Positions 7,685 through 15,779 of a stretch of DNA of 64,000 nucleotides are shown piece after piece. The stretch's first letter is position 1; every line of letters starts with the position of its first letter. Origin of the DNA: Desulfobacula sp. (GTDB lineage Bacteria; Desulfobacterota; Desulfobacteria; Desulfobacterales; Desulfobacteraceae); contig NZ_JAQYWD010000030.1 of assembly GCF_030145145.1 (NCBI RefSeq), positions 19,931-83,930 of the forward strand, written 5' to 3'. Under the pieces are notes generated by a model. The model did not search any database and had not been told where the DNA came from. It saw only the letters and a program-made list of their open reading frames with translations. The position numbers were made by a program, and so were the translations under genes.

Positions 7685-9143
7685 CCTGACGCATTTTCCC
7701 TAGAAACAATTGGGAATCCTTGCTTTTGAGTAAAAAATCTTCAGGGTTATAACCAAATTCTTTTTCCAGGATCTGGACGATCCTGGGCAGACAGAATCCC
7801 CCCTGGCACCGACCCATCATGGCCCTTGAACGATATTTGATACCATTGATGGTCTGCACACCCAAAGGATTAGAAATGGCATCCAGCACTTCTTTTTTGG
7901 TGATCTGTTCACACCGGCAGACCACTTCTCCATAATCCGGATTCTGGGACACCAGATCCGCTTTTTGCTCGTCGGGTAATTGATGAAAATAACCGGCCAT
8001 ACCCGACCGGGTCCCCTCAAAGGTCTCTTTTCTTTTCAATGTCAGCAGCTTGGCAACCATATCCTTGACCATCAGCGCAATTGCCGGTGACGATGTCAGA
8101 CCGGGACTTTCAATTCCAACCAGGTTCACAAAACCAGTGACATCCTCCCGGCTTTCGATGACAAAATCCTCAAACCCGCCCTTTCCCGGTGACGTCTGCT
8201 TGGCACGCAATCCTGAAAAACTCCGGATAAAATCAGCGGTTTTTAAATCCGGTAACAATTCATGTCCTTCTTTTCTCAACAAGGCCATAATACGGGCAGT
8301 ACAGGCATAATCCTCGGGATCATCCTGGTATTCATTGCTGGGTCCGATCAGGATATTACCGGAAACCGTATTGGTCAAATGGATGCCCAACCCGGCTTTT
8401 CCCTTATGGGGTGCGGGATACACCAGAACTTTCAAACTGCCGTCCAGTCGTTTGTCCAGAATCAGATATTCCCCCCGACAGGGATAAATTTTATAGTCAT
8501 TTATTCCCAGCATGGCACAGATATCTGCCGAATAAAGACCGGCAGAATTGATCAGTACCCGGGATTGAAACCGCTTGCCCGACGCAGTGACATCAAACCC
8601 GTCCCCCTGCTTGCTCAAGGCGGTTACCCTATGGCCCAGATAAAAATGACAACCGTTTGCGTAGGCGTTTTCCGCCAGGGCAATGGTCAAAGAATACGGG
8701 CAGATAATCCCGGTGGAGGGAGAATGAAGTGCTTTTATGCCACCGACATTGGGTTGAATTTTTCTCATGGCATCAGTGTCTAATATGGCAAGGTCTGGAA
8801 CGCCGTTTGCCTGGCCCTGTTCCTTGAGTATATAAAGGCTTTTGACCTCTTCTTCATCCTGGGCCACTGTCAATTTTCCCAGATAATTCATCTTTACCTT
8901 TAAATCATTGCAAAGATCCGCCATCAAAGAATTTCCCAGCACATCCAACCGGGCCCTTAAGGTCCCCGGTTTATAGTGTATCCCGGAATGCAGCACCCCG
9001 CTGTTTCTTGAACTGGTCCCCATGGAAACATCCAGTTCTTTTTCAATGACAGCGACACGTATCGAGTATTTGGACAATTCCCTGGCAATGGCATTTCCCA
9101 CAACACCTGCGCCAATGATTATCACATCATATTGATTTTCCAT
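7674..9143 (-). CDS. FAD-dependent hydroxy-acid/glycerol-3-phosphate-type dehydrogenase with BFD-like [2Fe-2S] domain
   Basis: 489 residues. An N-terminal DAO/LhgO-like FAD domain opens with IIIGAGVVGNAIARELSKY and contains NSGVLHSGIHY. The C-terminal about 70 residues form a BFD-like [2Fe-2S] domain with VVCRCEQIT and GRCQGGFCLPR, giving the C-x-C...C-x4-C ligand set. The architecture is that of GlpA and related L-2-hydroxyglutarate dehydrogenases in anaerobes. Placed after the AbfD-like dehydratase and before the GlpB-like partner, it probably oxidises a hydroxy-acid of the same pathway. Glycerol 3-phosphate or 2-hydroxyglutarate are candidates; the sequence does not decide. Confidence 0.85.
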   Translation of the reverse strand: MENQYDVIIIGAGVVGNAIARELSKYSIRVAVIEKELDVSMGTSSRNSGVLHSGIHYKPGTLRARLDVLGNSLMADLCNDLKVKMNYLGKLTVAQDEEEVKSLYILKEQGQANGVPDLAILDTDAMRKIQPNVGGIKALHSPSTGIICPYSLTIALAENAYANGCHFYLGHRVTALSKQGDGFDVTASGKRFQSRVLINSAGLYSADICAMLGINDYKIYPCRGEYLILDKRLDGSLKVLVYPAPHKGKAGLGIHLTNTVSGNILIGPSNEYQDDPEDYACTARIMALLRKEGHELLPDLKTADFIRSFSGLRAKQTSPGKGGFEDFVIESREDVTGFVNLVGIESPGLTSSPAIALMVKDMVAKLLTLKRKETFEGTRSGMAGYFHQLPDEQKADLVSQNPDYGEVVCRCEQITKKEVLDAISNPLGVQTINGIKYRSRAMMGRCQGGFCLPRIVQILEKEFGYNPEDFLLKSKDSQLFLGKMRQDVV

Positions 9144-9214
9144 TGAATGCCATCTAACCCTTTTGCGAAGGCTGATAAACTTTGTTTACCAGCCTTTTTA
9201 TATGATAACAAGCC

Positions 9215-10651
9215 TTAGCCTTCAATGCCGGCAAGACGTTTGGCCGCTCGCTTTTTGCTTTCAAGATCGCTTTCCCTGAGAATTGTAACCCGGTGGGCTT
9301 CGGGTGACCCCCCCCCGTGAATATCGGAAATGGTGTCGGCAGACTCCATTGCCATCTTTTCCACGAGCCGGAACATTCTGATTCTATTTTCCACAGGAAT
9401 CCCTTCAACCGCTTGAAAATATCGCTTCAATACAGGACCGATTTCAGGATGATCAAAATCCCTGTCCGAAGGCATGTCCGCAACAAAGCCACCCACGATA
9501 TCAATCATTAAGCGGATACATTCACTCAATTCTTTACCCTCATGAATCTTTGAAGCATTGGACAGGATAGTATCGATAAAATAAGCCCCGGAAGCCTCTT
9601 TCTTGCCTTCATAGGATGACGCAAGGCAGCATCCGTATAATGTTTCAGCCCGGTATATCATATCAATCACTTTTTGTTTATGATGGGCAACTTTGGATGT
9701 CCCGTTATAGTCCATCAATGTCAATGCGGCACCAATCATACAGTCGATTTTTCCGGCTTTGCATCCGCCATGGCTCTGCCTGTGGAAAGAAGAGAATCGA
9801 ATCACCATCTGCACGGCAAATTCCGTTTCTCCATTCAGGAACACCCTGTGATTGGGGATGAACACTTTGTCAAATATCAATGTGGGACAATTTTTTGAGT
9901 ATCGGATGTTTCCACAGTCCACGCCCTCAATCTCACGGCTATCCAGGCTTGAACGACCCACTACATGGATGAGGCCCGGGGTATCCGCTGGAATGGCAAA
10001 GGCAACGGCATAATCCTCATCTCCCTTTTTAAACGCTCTGGTAGGCAATACGATAATTTCATGGGATGAAAGTGATCCTGTCTGGTGAACCTTTGCACCA
10101 CTGACAACAATTCCGTCAGGTCTTCGTTCAACGATTTTCAGATACATCTCATCATCTGCCTGCTGGGTCGGCCCCTTGGAACGATCCCCTTTCAAATCGG
10201 TCACACCGGCATTGGCGGTGAGGTCGTTTTTCTGCATATAGGTTAAAAATTCAAGAAAATTCTGATAATAGGGGGTCCCGTATTTCTGATCCACATCATA
10301 GGTGACAATTGACAGTGCTGAAAGACAGTCAAGGCCGGTACATCTCTGGTGGCATGTGCCCACATGGTTGGCAATGGCTCTGTTCAATTTGACCCTGTGG
10401 ACAAGATCATCAATTGATCCGGGCGGGAGTGTGAAACGGTTGACCGGCTCATCAATCAAGGGACTCGTGGTGACGGCCAGATCACGATATTCATCCATTT
10501 CAGCCACTTCGTATGTCGCACCGGTTGCTTCGATACCGGCCCGGAGTCTTGGATTGTCAACAACATTGTTAATTCTCTCGCCCCCCATATAAACAACCGG
10601 ATTCAATTTTCTCAATGATTCAATATACTCATCCTTTGTCATCAGTCCCAT
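9215..10651 (-). CDS. 4-hydroxybutyryl-CoA dehydratase (AbfD) family protein with altered active site
   Basis: 478 residues, collinear with AbfD of Clostridium aminobutyricum. All four [4Fe-4S] ligands are kept: C100 and C104 (TCHQRC), H290 and C297 (FHRQSHGGCKAG). KVHQTGS holds the flavin-side threonine, T191. However three residues examined by mutagenesis in AbfD differ: Tyr296 is His294, Glu455 is Ser442 (ISDIHGGGS in place of TESMHGAGS), and Glu257 aligns with Cys255. The Fe-S/FAD radical dehydratase fold is therefore well supported, while the substrate 4-hydroxybutyryl-CoA is not. It leads the operon; AGGAAA precedes the ATG. An SucCD-like ligase lies divergent and could supply a CoA ester. 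Confidence 0.85.
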   Translation of the reverse strand: MGLMTKDEYIESLRKLNPVVYMGGERINNVVDNPRLRAGIEATGATYEVAEMDEYRDLAVTTSPLIDEPVNRFTLPPGSIDDLVHRVKLNRAIANHVGTCHQRCTGLDCLSALSIVTYDVDQKYGTPYYQNFLEFLTYMQKNDLTANAGVTDLKGDRSKGPTQQADDEMYLKIVERRPDGIVVSGAKVHQTGSLSSHEIIVLPTRAFKKGDEDYAVAFAIPADTPGLIHVVGRSSLDSREIEGVDCGNIRYSKNCPTLIFDKVFIPNHRVFLNGETEFAVQMVIRFSSFHRQSHGGCKAGKIDCMIGAALTLMDYNGTSKVAHHKQKVIDMIYRAETLYGCCLASSYEGKKEASGAYFIDTILSNASKIHEGKELSECIRLMIDIVGGFVADMPSDRDFDHPEIGPVLKRYFQAVEGIPVENRIRMFRLVEKMAMESADTISDIHGGGSPEAHRVTILRESDLESKKRAAKRLAGIEG

Positions 10652-11118
10652 AATAATTTCCTTTCTTTAAAAATTAACAAACAAATTTCATCCAATATGG
10701 AATTAAGTGATCTTGATAGAATATTTAATATCAAGCAGGGAGGTTTAGTTGAGTAATAAAGATAAAGAAATTAAATTTATTACAAATTCATTCCATCTTT
10801 AATTTAAAATAAAATAAACATCACAGCCAAAATGAATGTAATGTCTTTCTAAATAATACTTAAATTTCACAAACCCACTATTGTACACTATCCATACGCA
10901 AATTTTCCCATGAATCAAACAAAAATCGCTGAAAACGATATTTGTTTTTTTGATGCATATTTTTATAACTATAAACAAAAATCTTATTTTTTTTACTTTT
11001 AGTCCATATAATTTTGGGTATTTTTAAAATATATATGGCCATCTTGTCAAGCACTTTTATAAGCGATTGATATAACGACAAAAACAATCCCATCACAAGC
11101 ATACCTTATAATTTTTTA
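10652..11118. promoter_or_regulatory. Divergent regulatory region with palindrome at 10712-10735
   Basis: AT-rich spacer between the dehydratase operon (minus) and the SucCD-like genes (plus). CTTGATA (10712-10718) and TATCAAG (10729-10735) form an inverted repeat with a ten-base centre, 60-85 bases before the dehydratase ATG, a plausible operator. A 74-codon minus-strand frame (10878-11102) is Lys/Ile/Phe-rich, has no ribosome binding site and is not called. Confidence 0.4.
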
Positions 11119-11147
11119 TTGACATAACAACTTATTTTTTTTAGGAT
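11119..11147 (+). promoter_or_regulatory. Promoter of the SucCD-like operon
   Basis: TTGACA (11119-11124), a 17-base spacer and TAGGAT (11142-11147). The start codon follows 67 bases later. Confidence 0.55.
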
Positions 11148-11214
11148 TTCTGCCTTGAATATTCAAAAAACCTATAAAAAAAATTCATAAATTTGAATTT
11201 AACAGGAATTTATT

Positions 11215-12348
11215 ATGAGATTACACGAATATGAAGGCGCAGCTATTTTTGAAAAATTCGGTATCCCCGTTCCAAGGAGAGGGGTTGTAAGAACCGTGGA
11301 AGGCGCTTTAAGGATTGCAGATGAAATTGGTTTTCCGGTTGTCCTTAAATCACAGGTTCTTGTTGGCGGACGCGGATTGGCCGGGGGAATCAAGACGGCA
11401 GAATCATCTGATGAGCTCGAAAAAAGCGCAGATGACCTGTTGAATATGGAAATAAAAGGACTGCCGGTCAAAGAACTGATGATCAGTGAACGCGTAAAAA
11501 TTGCAAAAGAACTTTACATGGGGATCACCATTGATGGGTATTCCGGAAAACCAGTGGCTGTTGTCAGCACTGAGGGGGGGGTTCTTATTGAAGAAACGGC
11601 AAAACACTCGCCCGAGAAAATCGCCTCTGTAAAAATCGATCCCAAACTAGGATTTTACCCTTACCAGGCGCAAAAACTGCTGCGACAGCTGGGCCTGGCA
11701 CCGAAACCATTAACCGCCTGTTCCGATATTCTGGTGCGCCTGTATAAAGTATTTGAAAAGTATGAAGCAATCATTGTCGAAATAAACCCCCTGGTCATTC
11801 TGGAAAACGGCGGTCTCATGGCCGTTGATGCCGTTCTTGAAATTGATGATTCAGCCCTGTTCAGACTCAAGAAATCCCTTTCACTGCCCACGGATAATCG
11901 GCTGGGAAATTCACTTGAAAACAAGGGAAAAGAAATCGGGGTAACCTATGTTGATCTTGACGGCGATATTGGATTAATTTCTTCCGGGGCAGGCCTGGGT
12001 ATGGCATCAATGGATATCATTGGAAACAAATTAAACCCGGCAAACTTCCTTGAAACAGGCGGGGGTATCACGGCCGATCTGCTCTACAAATGCATGGAAT
12101 TGATATTGATGAAAGATCTAAAGGCCATCTTCATCAATATATATGGTGGCATCAATCCAATCCATGAAGGGGCCAAAGGGATTGTCAAATACATCAAAGA
12201 TCATCATTTGACCCTGCCCATTGTTGCAAAGGCCCTGGGGAATCACCAGGAAGAAACATGGGAAATTTTAAGATCCGGTGGTGTTCACGTCGTGACCCAG
12301 GCGGCGACTGAAACAGCCGTTGACAAGCTGATTGATCTGTTAAAATAG
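11215..12348 (+). CDS. ADP-forming acyl-CoA synthetase (SucC-like) beta subunit
   Basis: 377 residues with an N-terminal ATP-grasp domain (RLHEYEGAAIFEKFGIPVP; KSQVLVGGRGLAGGIK as the nucleotide loop; IIVEINPLVI as the metal/nucleotide site) and a C-terminal CoA-ligase flavodoxin-like domain (FLETGGGI, FINIYGGI). It pairs with the SucD-like subunit 60 bases downstream. Succinate is the classical substrate, but the divergent position against the AbfD-like dehydratase operon suggests a ligase for the acid of that pathway. AGGAA stands seven bases before the ATG. Confidence 0.85.
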   Translation: MRLHEYEGAAIFEKFGIPVPRRGVVRTVEGALRIADEIGFPVVLKSQVLVGGRGLAGGIKTAESSDELEKSADDLLNMEIKGLPVKELMISERVKIAKELYMGITIDGYSGKPVAVVSTEGGVLIEETAKHSPEKIASVKIDPKLGFYPYQAQKLLRQLGLAPKPLTACSDILVRLYKVFEKYEAIIVEINPLVILENGGLMAVDAVLEIDDSALFRLKKSLSLPTDNRLGNSLENKGKEIGVTYVDLDGDIGLISSGAGLGMASMDIIGNKLNPANFLETGGGITADLLYKCMELILMKDLKAIFINIYGGINPIHEGAKGIVKYIKDHHLTLPIVAKALGNHQEETWEILRSGGVHVVTQAATETAVDKLIDLLK

Positions 12349-12407
12349 TATCAACTGCCTGTTCTCAACAAATAATTTAAAAAAGACCGTTAAACATAGA
12401 GGTAACA

Positions 12408-13280
12408 ATGAGTATTCTTCTTAATGATGATACCCGCGTGATTGTACAGGGGATAACTGGAAAAATTGGCAGCGTTCAAACCAAATGGATGCTGGAATAC
12501 GGAACAAAAATTGTCGGTGGCGTGACCCCGGGCAAAGGTGGGCAGACGGTTGAAGGCCTGCCTGTTTTCAATTATGTGGATGATGCGGTGAAAGAGACCG
12601 GGGCAAACGCATCGGTCTTCTTTGTTCCCGCCATATTTGTTCTGGATGCTTTTTTAGAAACCGTTGATGCCGGCATTGACTTGATTGTTATTGTACCCGA
12701 ACATATCCCGGTACACGATGCCATGAAAATGCGGGATTATGCCAAAGATAAAGGAACTCTCGCGTTAGGTCCCACAACACCGGGCATCCTGTCTCCTGGA
12801 AAAGGAAAAATGGGCATTATGCCGGCGTCCCTGTTTGCACCGGGTCGGGTGGGGGTCATTTCAAGATCCGGCACCCTGTCCTATGAATTTGCCGGTATCC
12901 TTTCTGAAAAAAACATCGGGCAAAGCACGGTTGTGGGCATGGGAGCGGATCCAGTGGTACTCTGCAACCTGCCGGAAATTCTGGAAATGTTTGAAAATGA
13001 TGCAGATACGGATGCGGTGATCATTGTGGGTGAAGTGGGCGGAGAACAGGAAGAAAAAGCTGCTGATTTTATTGCCCATAACATGAAAAAGCCCATTGCA
13101 TCTTATATTGCCGGTCGATTTTCCCCCCAGGGCAAAAAAATGGGGCATGCCGGTGCCATTGTCCGGGGATCAGCCGGCACCTATGACGGTAAAATTGAGG
13201 CGTTTAAAAAAGCCGGCGTCACCGTCCTTGAATCCCCTGTTCATGTGAATGCCTGGGCGGAAAAGCATCACTTAAGATAA
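12408..13280 (+). CDS. ADP-forming acyl-CoA synthetase (SucD-like) alpha subunit
   Basis: 290 residues: an N-terminal CoA-binding Rossmann domain (VIVQGITGKIGSVQTKWML) and a C-terminal ligase domain. The phosphohistidine loop is present as KKMGHAGAIV (about residue 246). Two places depart from common SucD proteins as I recall them: the GECKIG stretch reads GKGKMG, and the GGDPIPG loop reads GADPVVL. This may mark a different acid than succinate. AGAGG stands five bases before the ATG. It ends the operon. Confidence 0.85.
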   Translation: MSILLNDDTRVIVQGITGKIGSVQTKWMLEYGTKIVGGVTPGKGGQTVEGLPVFNYVDDAVKETGANASVFFVPAIFVLDAFLETVDAGIDLIVIVPEHIPVHDAMKMRDYAKDKGTLALGPTTPGILSPGKGKMGIMPASLFAPGRVGVISRSGTLSYEFAGILSEKNIGQSTVVGMGADPVVLCNLPEILEMFENDADTDAVIIVGEVGGEQEEKAADFIAHNMKKPIASYIAGRFSPQGKKMGHAGAIVRGSAGTYDGKIEAFKKAGVTVLESPVHVNAWAEKHHLR

Positions 13281-13325
13281 ACGATTCAGCCATTTTTGTC
13301 TCTTGAAAAAGCGGTATGATCGTTT

Positions 13326-13631
13326 TCAGGGAGACCATAAATACGCTTCAAGATCAATGGTATGATTTTTTGAAAAAACAATGCCTTCTGATTGAAGAAG
13401 TGCCTTTTGAAGTTCATATCCCTGGTCCGGTCTCAGGGATATTTTTCCCTTTGAATTGACCACACGGTGCCAGGGCAGATCATATTTTCTGGACATTGAA
13501 TGCAGAAACCGTGAAATCTGCCGGGCACCGCCGGGGTTTCCTGCAAGGGCAGCTATCCAGCCATAGGTCATTACCTTGCCTTTTGGGATATGTTGAATAA
13601 TATGAACTGCTTTTTGTGCGAAGGGAGTCAT
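13326..13631 (-). CDS. Alkyltransferase-like protein (MGMT/ATL family)
   Basis: 101 residues equal to the DNA-binding domain of O6-alkylguanine-DNA alkyltransferase. The PCHRV active-site motif reads PWHRVV, so the alkyl-accepting Cys is Trp; such proteins bind O6-alkylguanine and hand it to nucleotide excision repair. MTYGWIAALAG and ARQISRFL form the helix-turn-helix. The ATG at 13631 is chosen for GAGG six bases upstream; earlier in-frame starts at 13634 and 13652 exist. Confidence 0.87.
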   Translation of the reverse strand: MTPFAQKAVHIIQHIPKGKVMTYGWIAALAGNPGGARQISRFLHSMSRKYDLPWHRVVNSKGKISLRPDQGYELQKALLQSEGIVFSKNHTIDLEAYLWSP

Positions 13632-13762
13632 CATGAGCCTCAATATTGACATCTGTTATTTTTTCAACTCTCGTATGGTTGCTTTAAGAACCCCTATCTT
13701 TGAAAACAAGGTTACATTGTTTAACCATTTTTAAATGGTTTTTTCAAATCTTCAGCCGGTGC

Positions 13763-14119
13763 TTATACCCATAGGGAATGTTCAATTTGTCCATCCGTTT
13801 CCGGTTTGACTTCCCTGATTTTTACCCCGCCATGGGTCATTCGCCGGTCCAGGGAGGTTTCAATCTGTCTTTCAACCAAGTCTTTCAGAACATTCGTGGT
13901 TTTATAGGTATCTAAAAGCCACATCGGATCTCTCGGAAGATATCTGTGGCGTTTTAAAGGGGCATCCGGAGCAATAATCATGGCCCGCTCAATAAGATTT
14001 TGTAATTCTCTTACATTGCCGGGCCAGGAATAGGTTTTCAGTCTTTCCATGGCATTTTCAGATAATCGAGGGGTTTTGGAAAAATTCATTAAGATAGATA
14101 TAATCGCTTTTTTTTGCAA
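13763..14119 (-). pseudogene. Remnant of a sigma-54-dependent transcriptional activator
   Basis: The first half of this 118-codon frame matches the end of the AAA+ domain of NtrC-type activators (FSKTPRLSENAMERL, then YSWPGNVRELQNLIERA). The Walker motifs, GAFTGA loop and any sensor domain are absent upstream, and no Fis-type helix-turn-helix follows clearly; the tail is unlike the family. It has no proper start or ribosome binding site. The gene lies just upstream of, and opposite to, the RdhA-like gene, so it may be what is left of that gene's regulator. Confidence 0.75.
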
Positions 14120-14257
14120 GGAAAAGCAGGTGAAGAGATTTCATTTTTTCCAATTATTTAATTTTACATTTTTTTTAAATTTGGTACAATACTTGCTTTT
14201 AAGAAAACCGTCAAAACAAGTCAGCAATTTACTTCACGTTCAAAAGGAGACTTTTAC

Positions 14258-15715
14258 ATGGTAACAACTCTTGCAATGATCATTTTGGCAGGGCTTATTT
14301 TGCAAGCCCTCATTGGCATGGCATTTTTTATTTCATCAATCTTTGAACGGGAAAAAAGAGCCACCATCCTTGGTGGCATACAATTATCCGGGATGATTTT
14401 TCTGGCGCTGGGATTTCTTTATCTATATCTCAATGGTCTTTTTAATTCAGGCCCCGGGGGAATCAGCCTCTTTTTGTTGTTCTGCCTGGGGTTGGGTGGT
14501 GTGATCTTTTTTTTCAGAAGCACCCGCCCCAATGAAAAAGCATTAAAAGGCGCAAAAGGCTATGTTGTCGGTGAGGCAGGCCGCTTTGATGAAAGAGACC
14601 ATGTTTTCGCAAGGAATCGGTCGCTTCTCCCGGGTTCTGAACAATATGCGGCCTATTACCGTGACCATCCGGAATGGGAAGACATGGATGCAAAAAGGAG
14701 AGAAAAAGGGGGCCCCACGGGTCGTCCCGGGTCTATTGACAGTCCAAATGCTGATGCCAATGTGGCAGGAACATTGGCATCGGCATCCTTATCCCACTAT
14801 CTTTCTGAACCGGATAAATATTCACCTGAGCCGCATATAGCATTAAGAGAAAAAGTGACCCGTAAAAAAGTTGAAATGGGTCTGGACGAGGCAACGACCA
14901 GAATTAAGGGGTATGCAAAGGCATTGGGTGCCTCTTTGGTGGGCGTAACAAAAATAAACCCGTTATGGGTGTATTCACATCGGGGAGAAATATTTAACAA
15001 TAACTGGGAAGACTGGGGGAAAACGATTCATGTGCACCATGGGTATGCCATTGTCTGTGTTGAAGAGATGAATAAAAACATGGTGGGAAGTGCCCCCCAT
15101 ACACCGACCTGTCTTGAAAGTATGATAAATTATGCAAAAGGATCCTACATTACAACACAGCTGGCCGGATATATCGCCAATATGGGGTACTCAGCCACAG
15201 CAAATCATTTCCGGCACTATGATACGATATTGCCGCCTTTGGCAGCAGATGCCGGATTAGGAGAGGTTGGAAGGCTGGGCTATCTCATCACAAAAAAATA
15301 TGGTCCCCGGGTCAGGCTGAGCATTGTGACAACCGATCTTGAATTGACAGAAGATAAACCAGTGGATATCGGTGTTGAAGATTTTTGCAAAATATGCAAA
15401 AAATGTGCTGTTTGCTGCCCGTCAAAATCTATCCCCCATGAAGAGATGACGGTTGAAAGGGGATTGCTTCGGTGGAAACTGGATGCCCAATCCTGTTTTG
15501 AGTACTGGGGAAAAATAGGAACAGACTGCAATGTCTGTATGAATGTCTGCCCCTGGAGCCATGCGGATACCATTCCCCATCAAATTATTAAAACCTTGAT
15601 CACGAGAAATCAATATGCCAGAAAACTTTTTAATCTTATGGATGATATTTTTTATGGTAAGAAACCCAAGCCCAAGTCCCCGGAAAAATGGGCTCAGTTT
15701 GGCACATGGAAATAA
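14258..15715 (+). CDS. Membrane-anchored reductive dehalogenase-like protein
   Basis: 485 residues. Three hydrophobic helices (about 3-27, 43-64, 72-92) precede the corrinoid-binding RdhA catalytic domain and no twin-arginine leader is present. The C-terminal ferredoxin part has C377-x2-C380-x2-C383-x3-C387-P and C413, C424, C427, C431-P (CNVCMNVCPW). The N-terminus resembles the three-helix RdhB anchor fused to RdhA, as in transmembrane-type dehalogenases described from marine deltaproteobacteria. AAGGAGA lies eight bases before ATG. No rdhB, rdhT or rdhC is nearby. Halogenated substrate use is inferred only; such proteins may have other roles. Confidence 0.82.
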   Translation: MVTTLAMIILAGLILQALIGMAFFISSIFEREKRATILGGIQLSGMIFLALGFLYLYLNGLFNSGPGGISLFLLFCLGLGGVIFFFRSTRPNEKALKGAKGYVVGEAGRFDERDHVFARNRSLLPGSEQYAAYYRDHPEWEDMDAKRREKGGPTGRPGSIDSPNADANVAGTLASASLSHYLSEPDKYSPEPHIALREKVTRKKVEMGLDEATTRIKGYAKALGASLVGVTKINPLWVYSHRGEIFNNNWEDWGKTIHVHHGYAIVCVEEMNKNMVGSAPHTPTCLESMINYAKGSYITTQLAGYIANMGYSATANHFRHYDTILPPLAADAGLGEVGRLGYLITKKYGPRVRLSIVTTDLELTEDKPVDIGVEDFCKICKKCAVCCPSKSIPHEEMTVERGLLRWKLDAQSCFEYWGKIGTDCNVCMNVCPWSHADTIPHQIIKTLITRNQYARKLFNLMDDIFYGKKPKPKSPEKWAQFGTWK

Positions 15716-15779
15716 ATACACCATTTAAAAGGACATTTTTTTTAGACTGTTCATCATGCTCAGGAAATAAAGGATCACT

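Noticed and set aside
10878..11102. 74-codon minus-strand frame between the dehydratase and SucC-like genes
   Set aside because: Low-complexity AT-rich composition and no start signals.
13720..13745. Hairpin AACCATT...AATGGTT with a T run
   Set aside because: It points along the plus strand but no plus-strand gene lies upstream; significance unclear.
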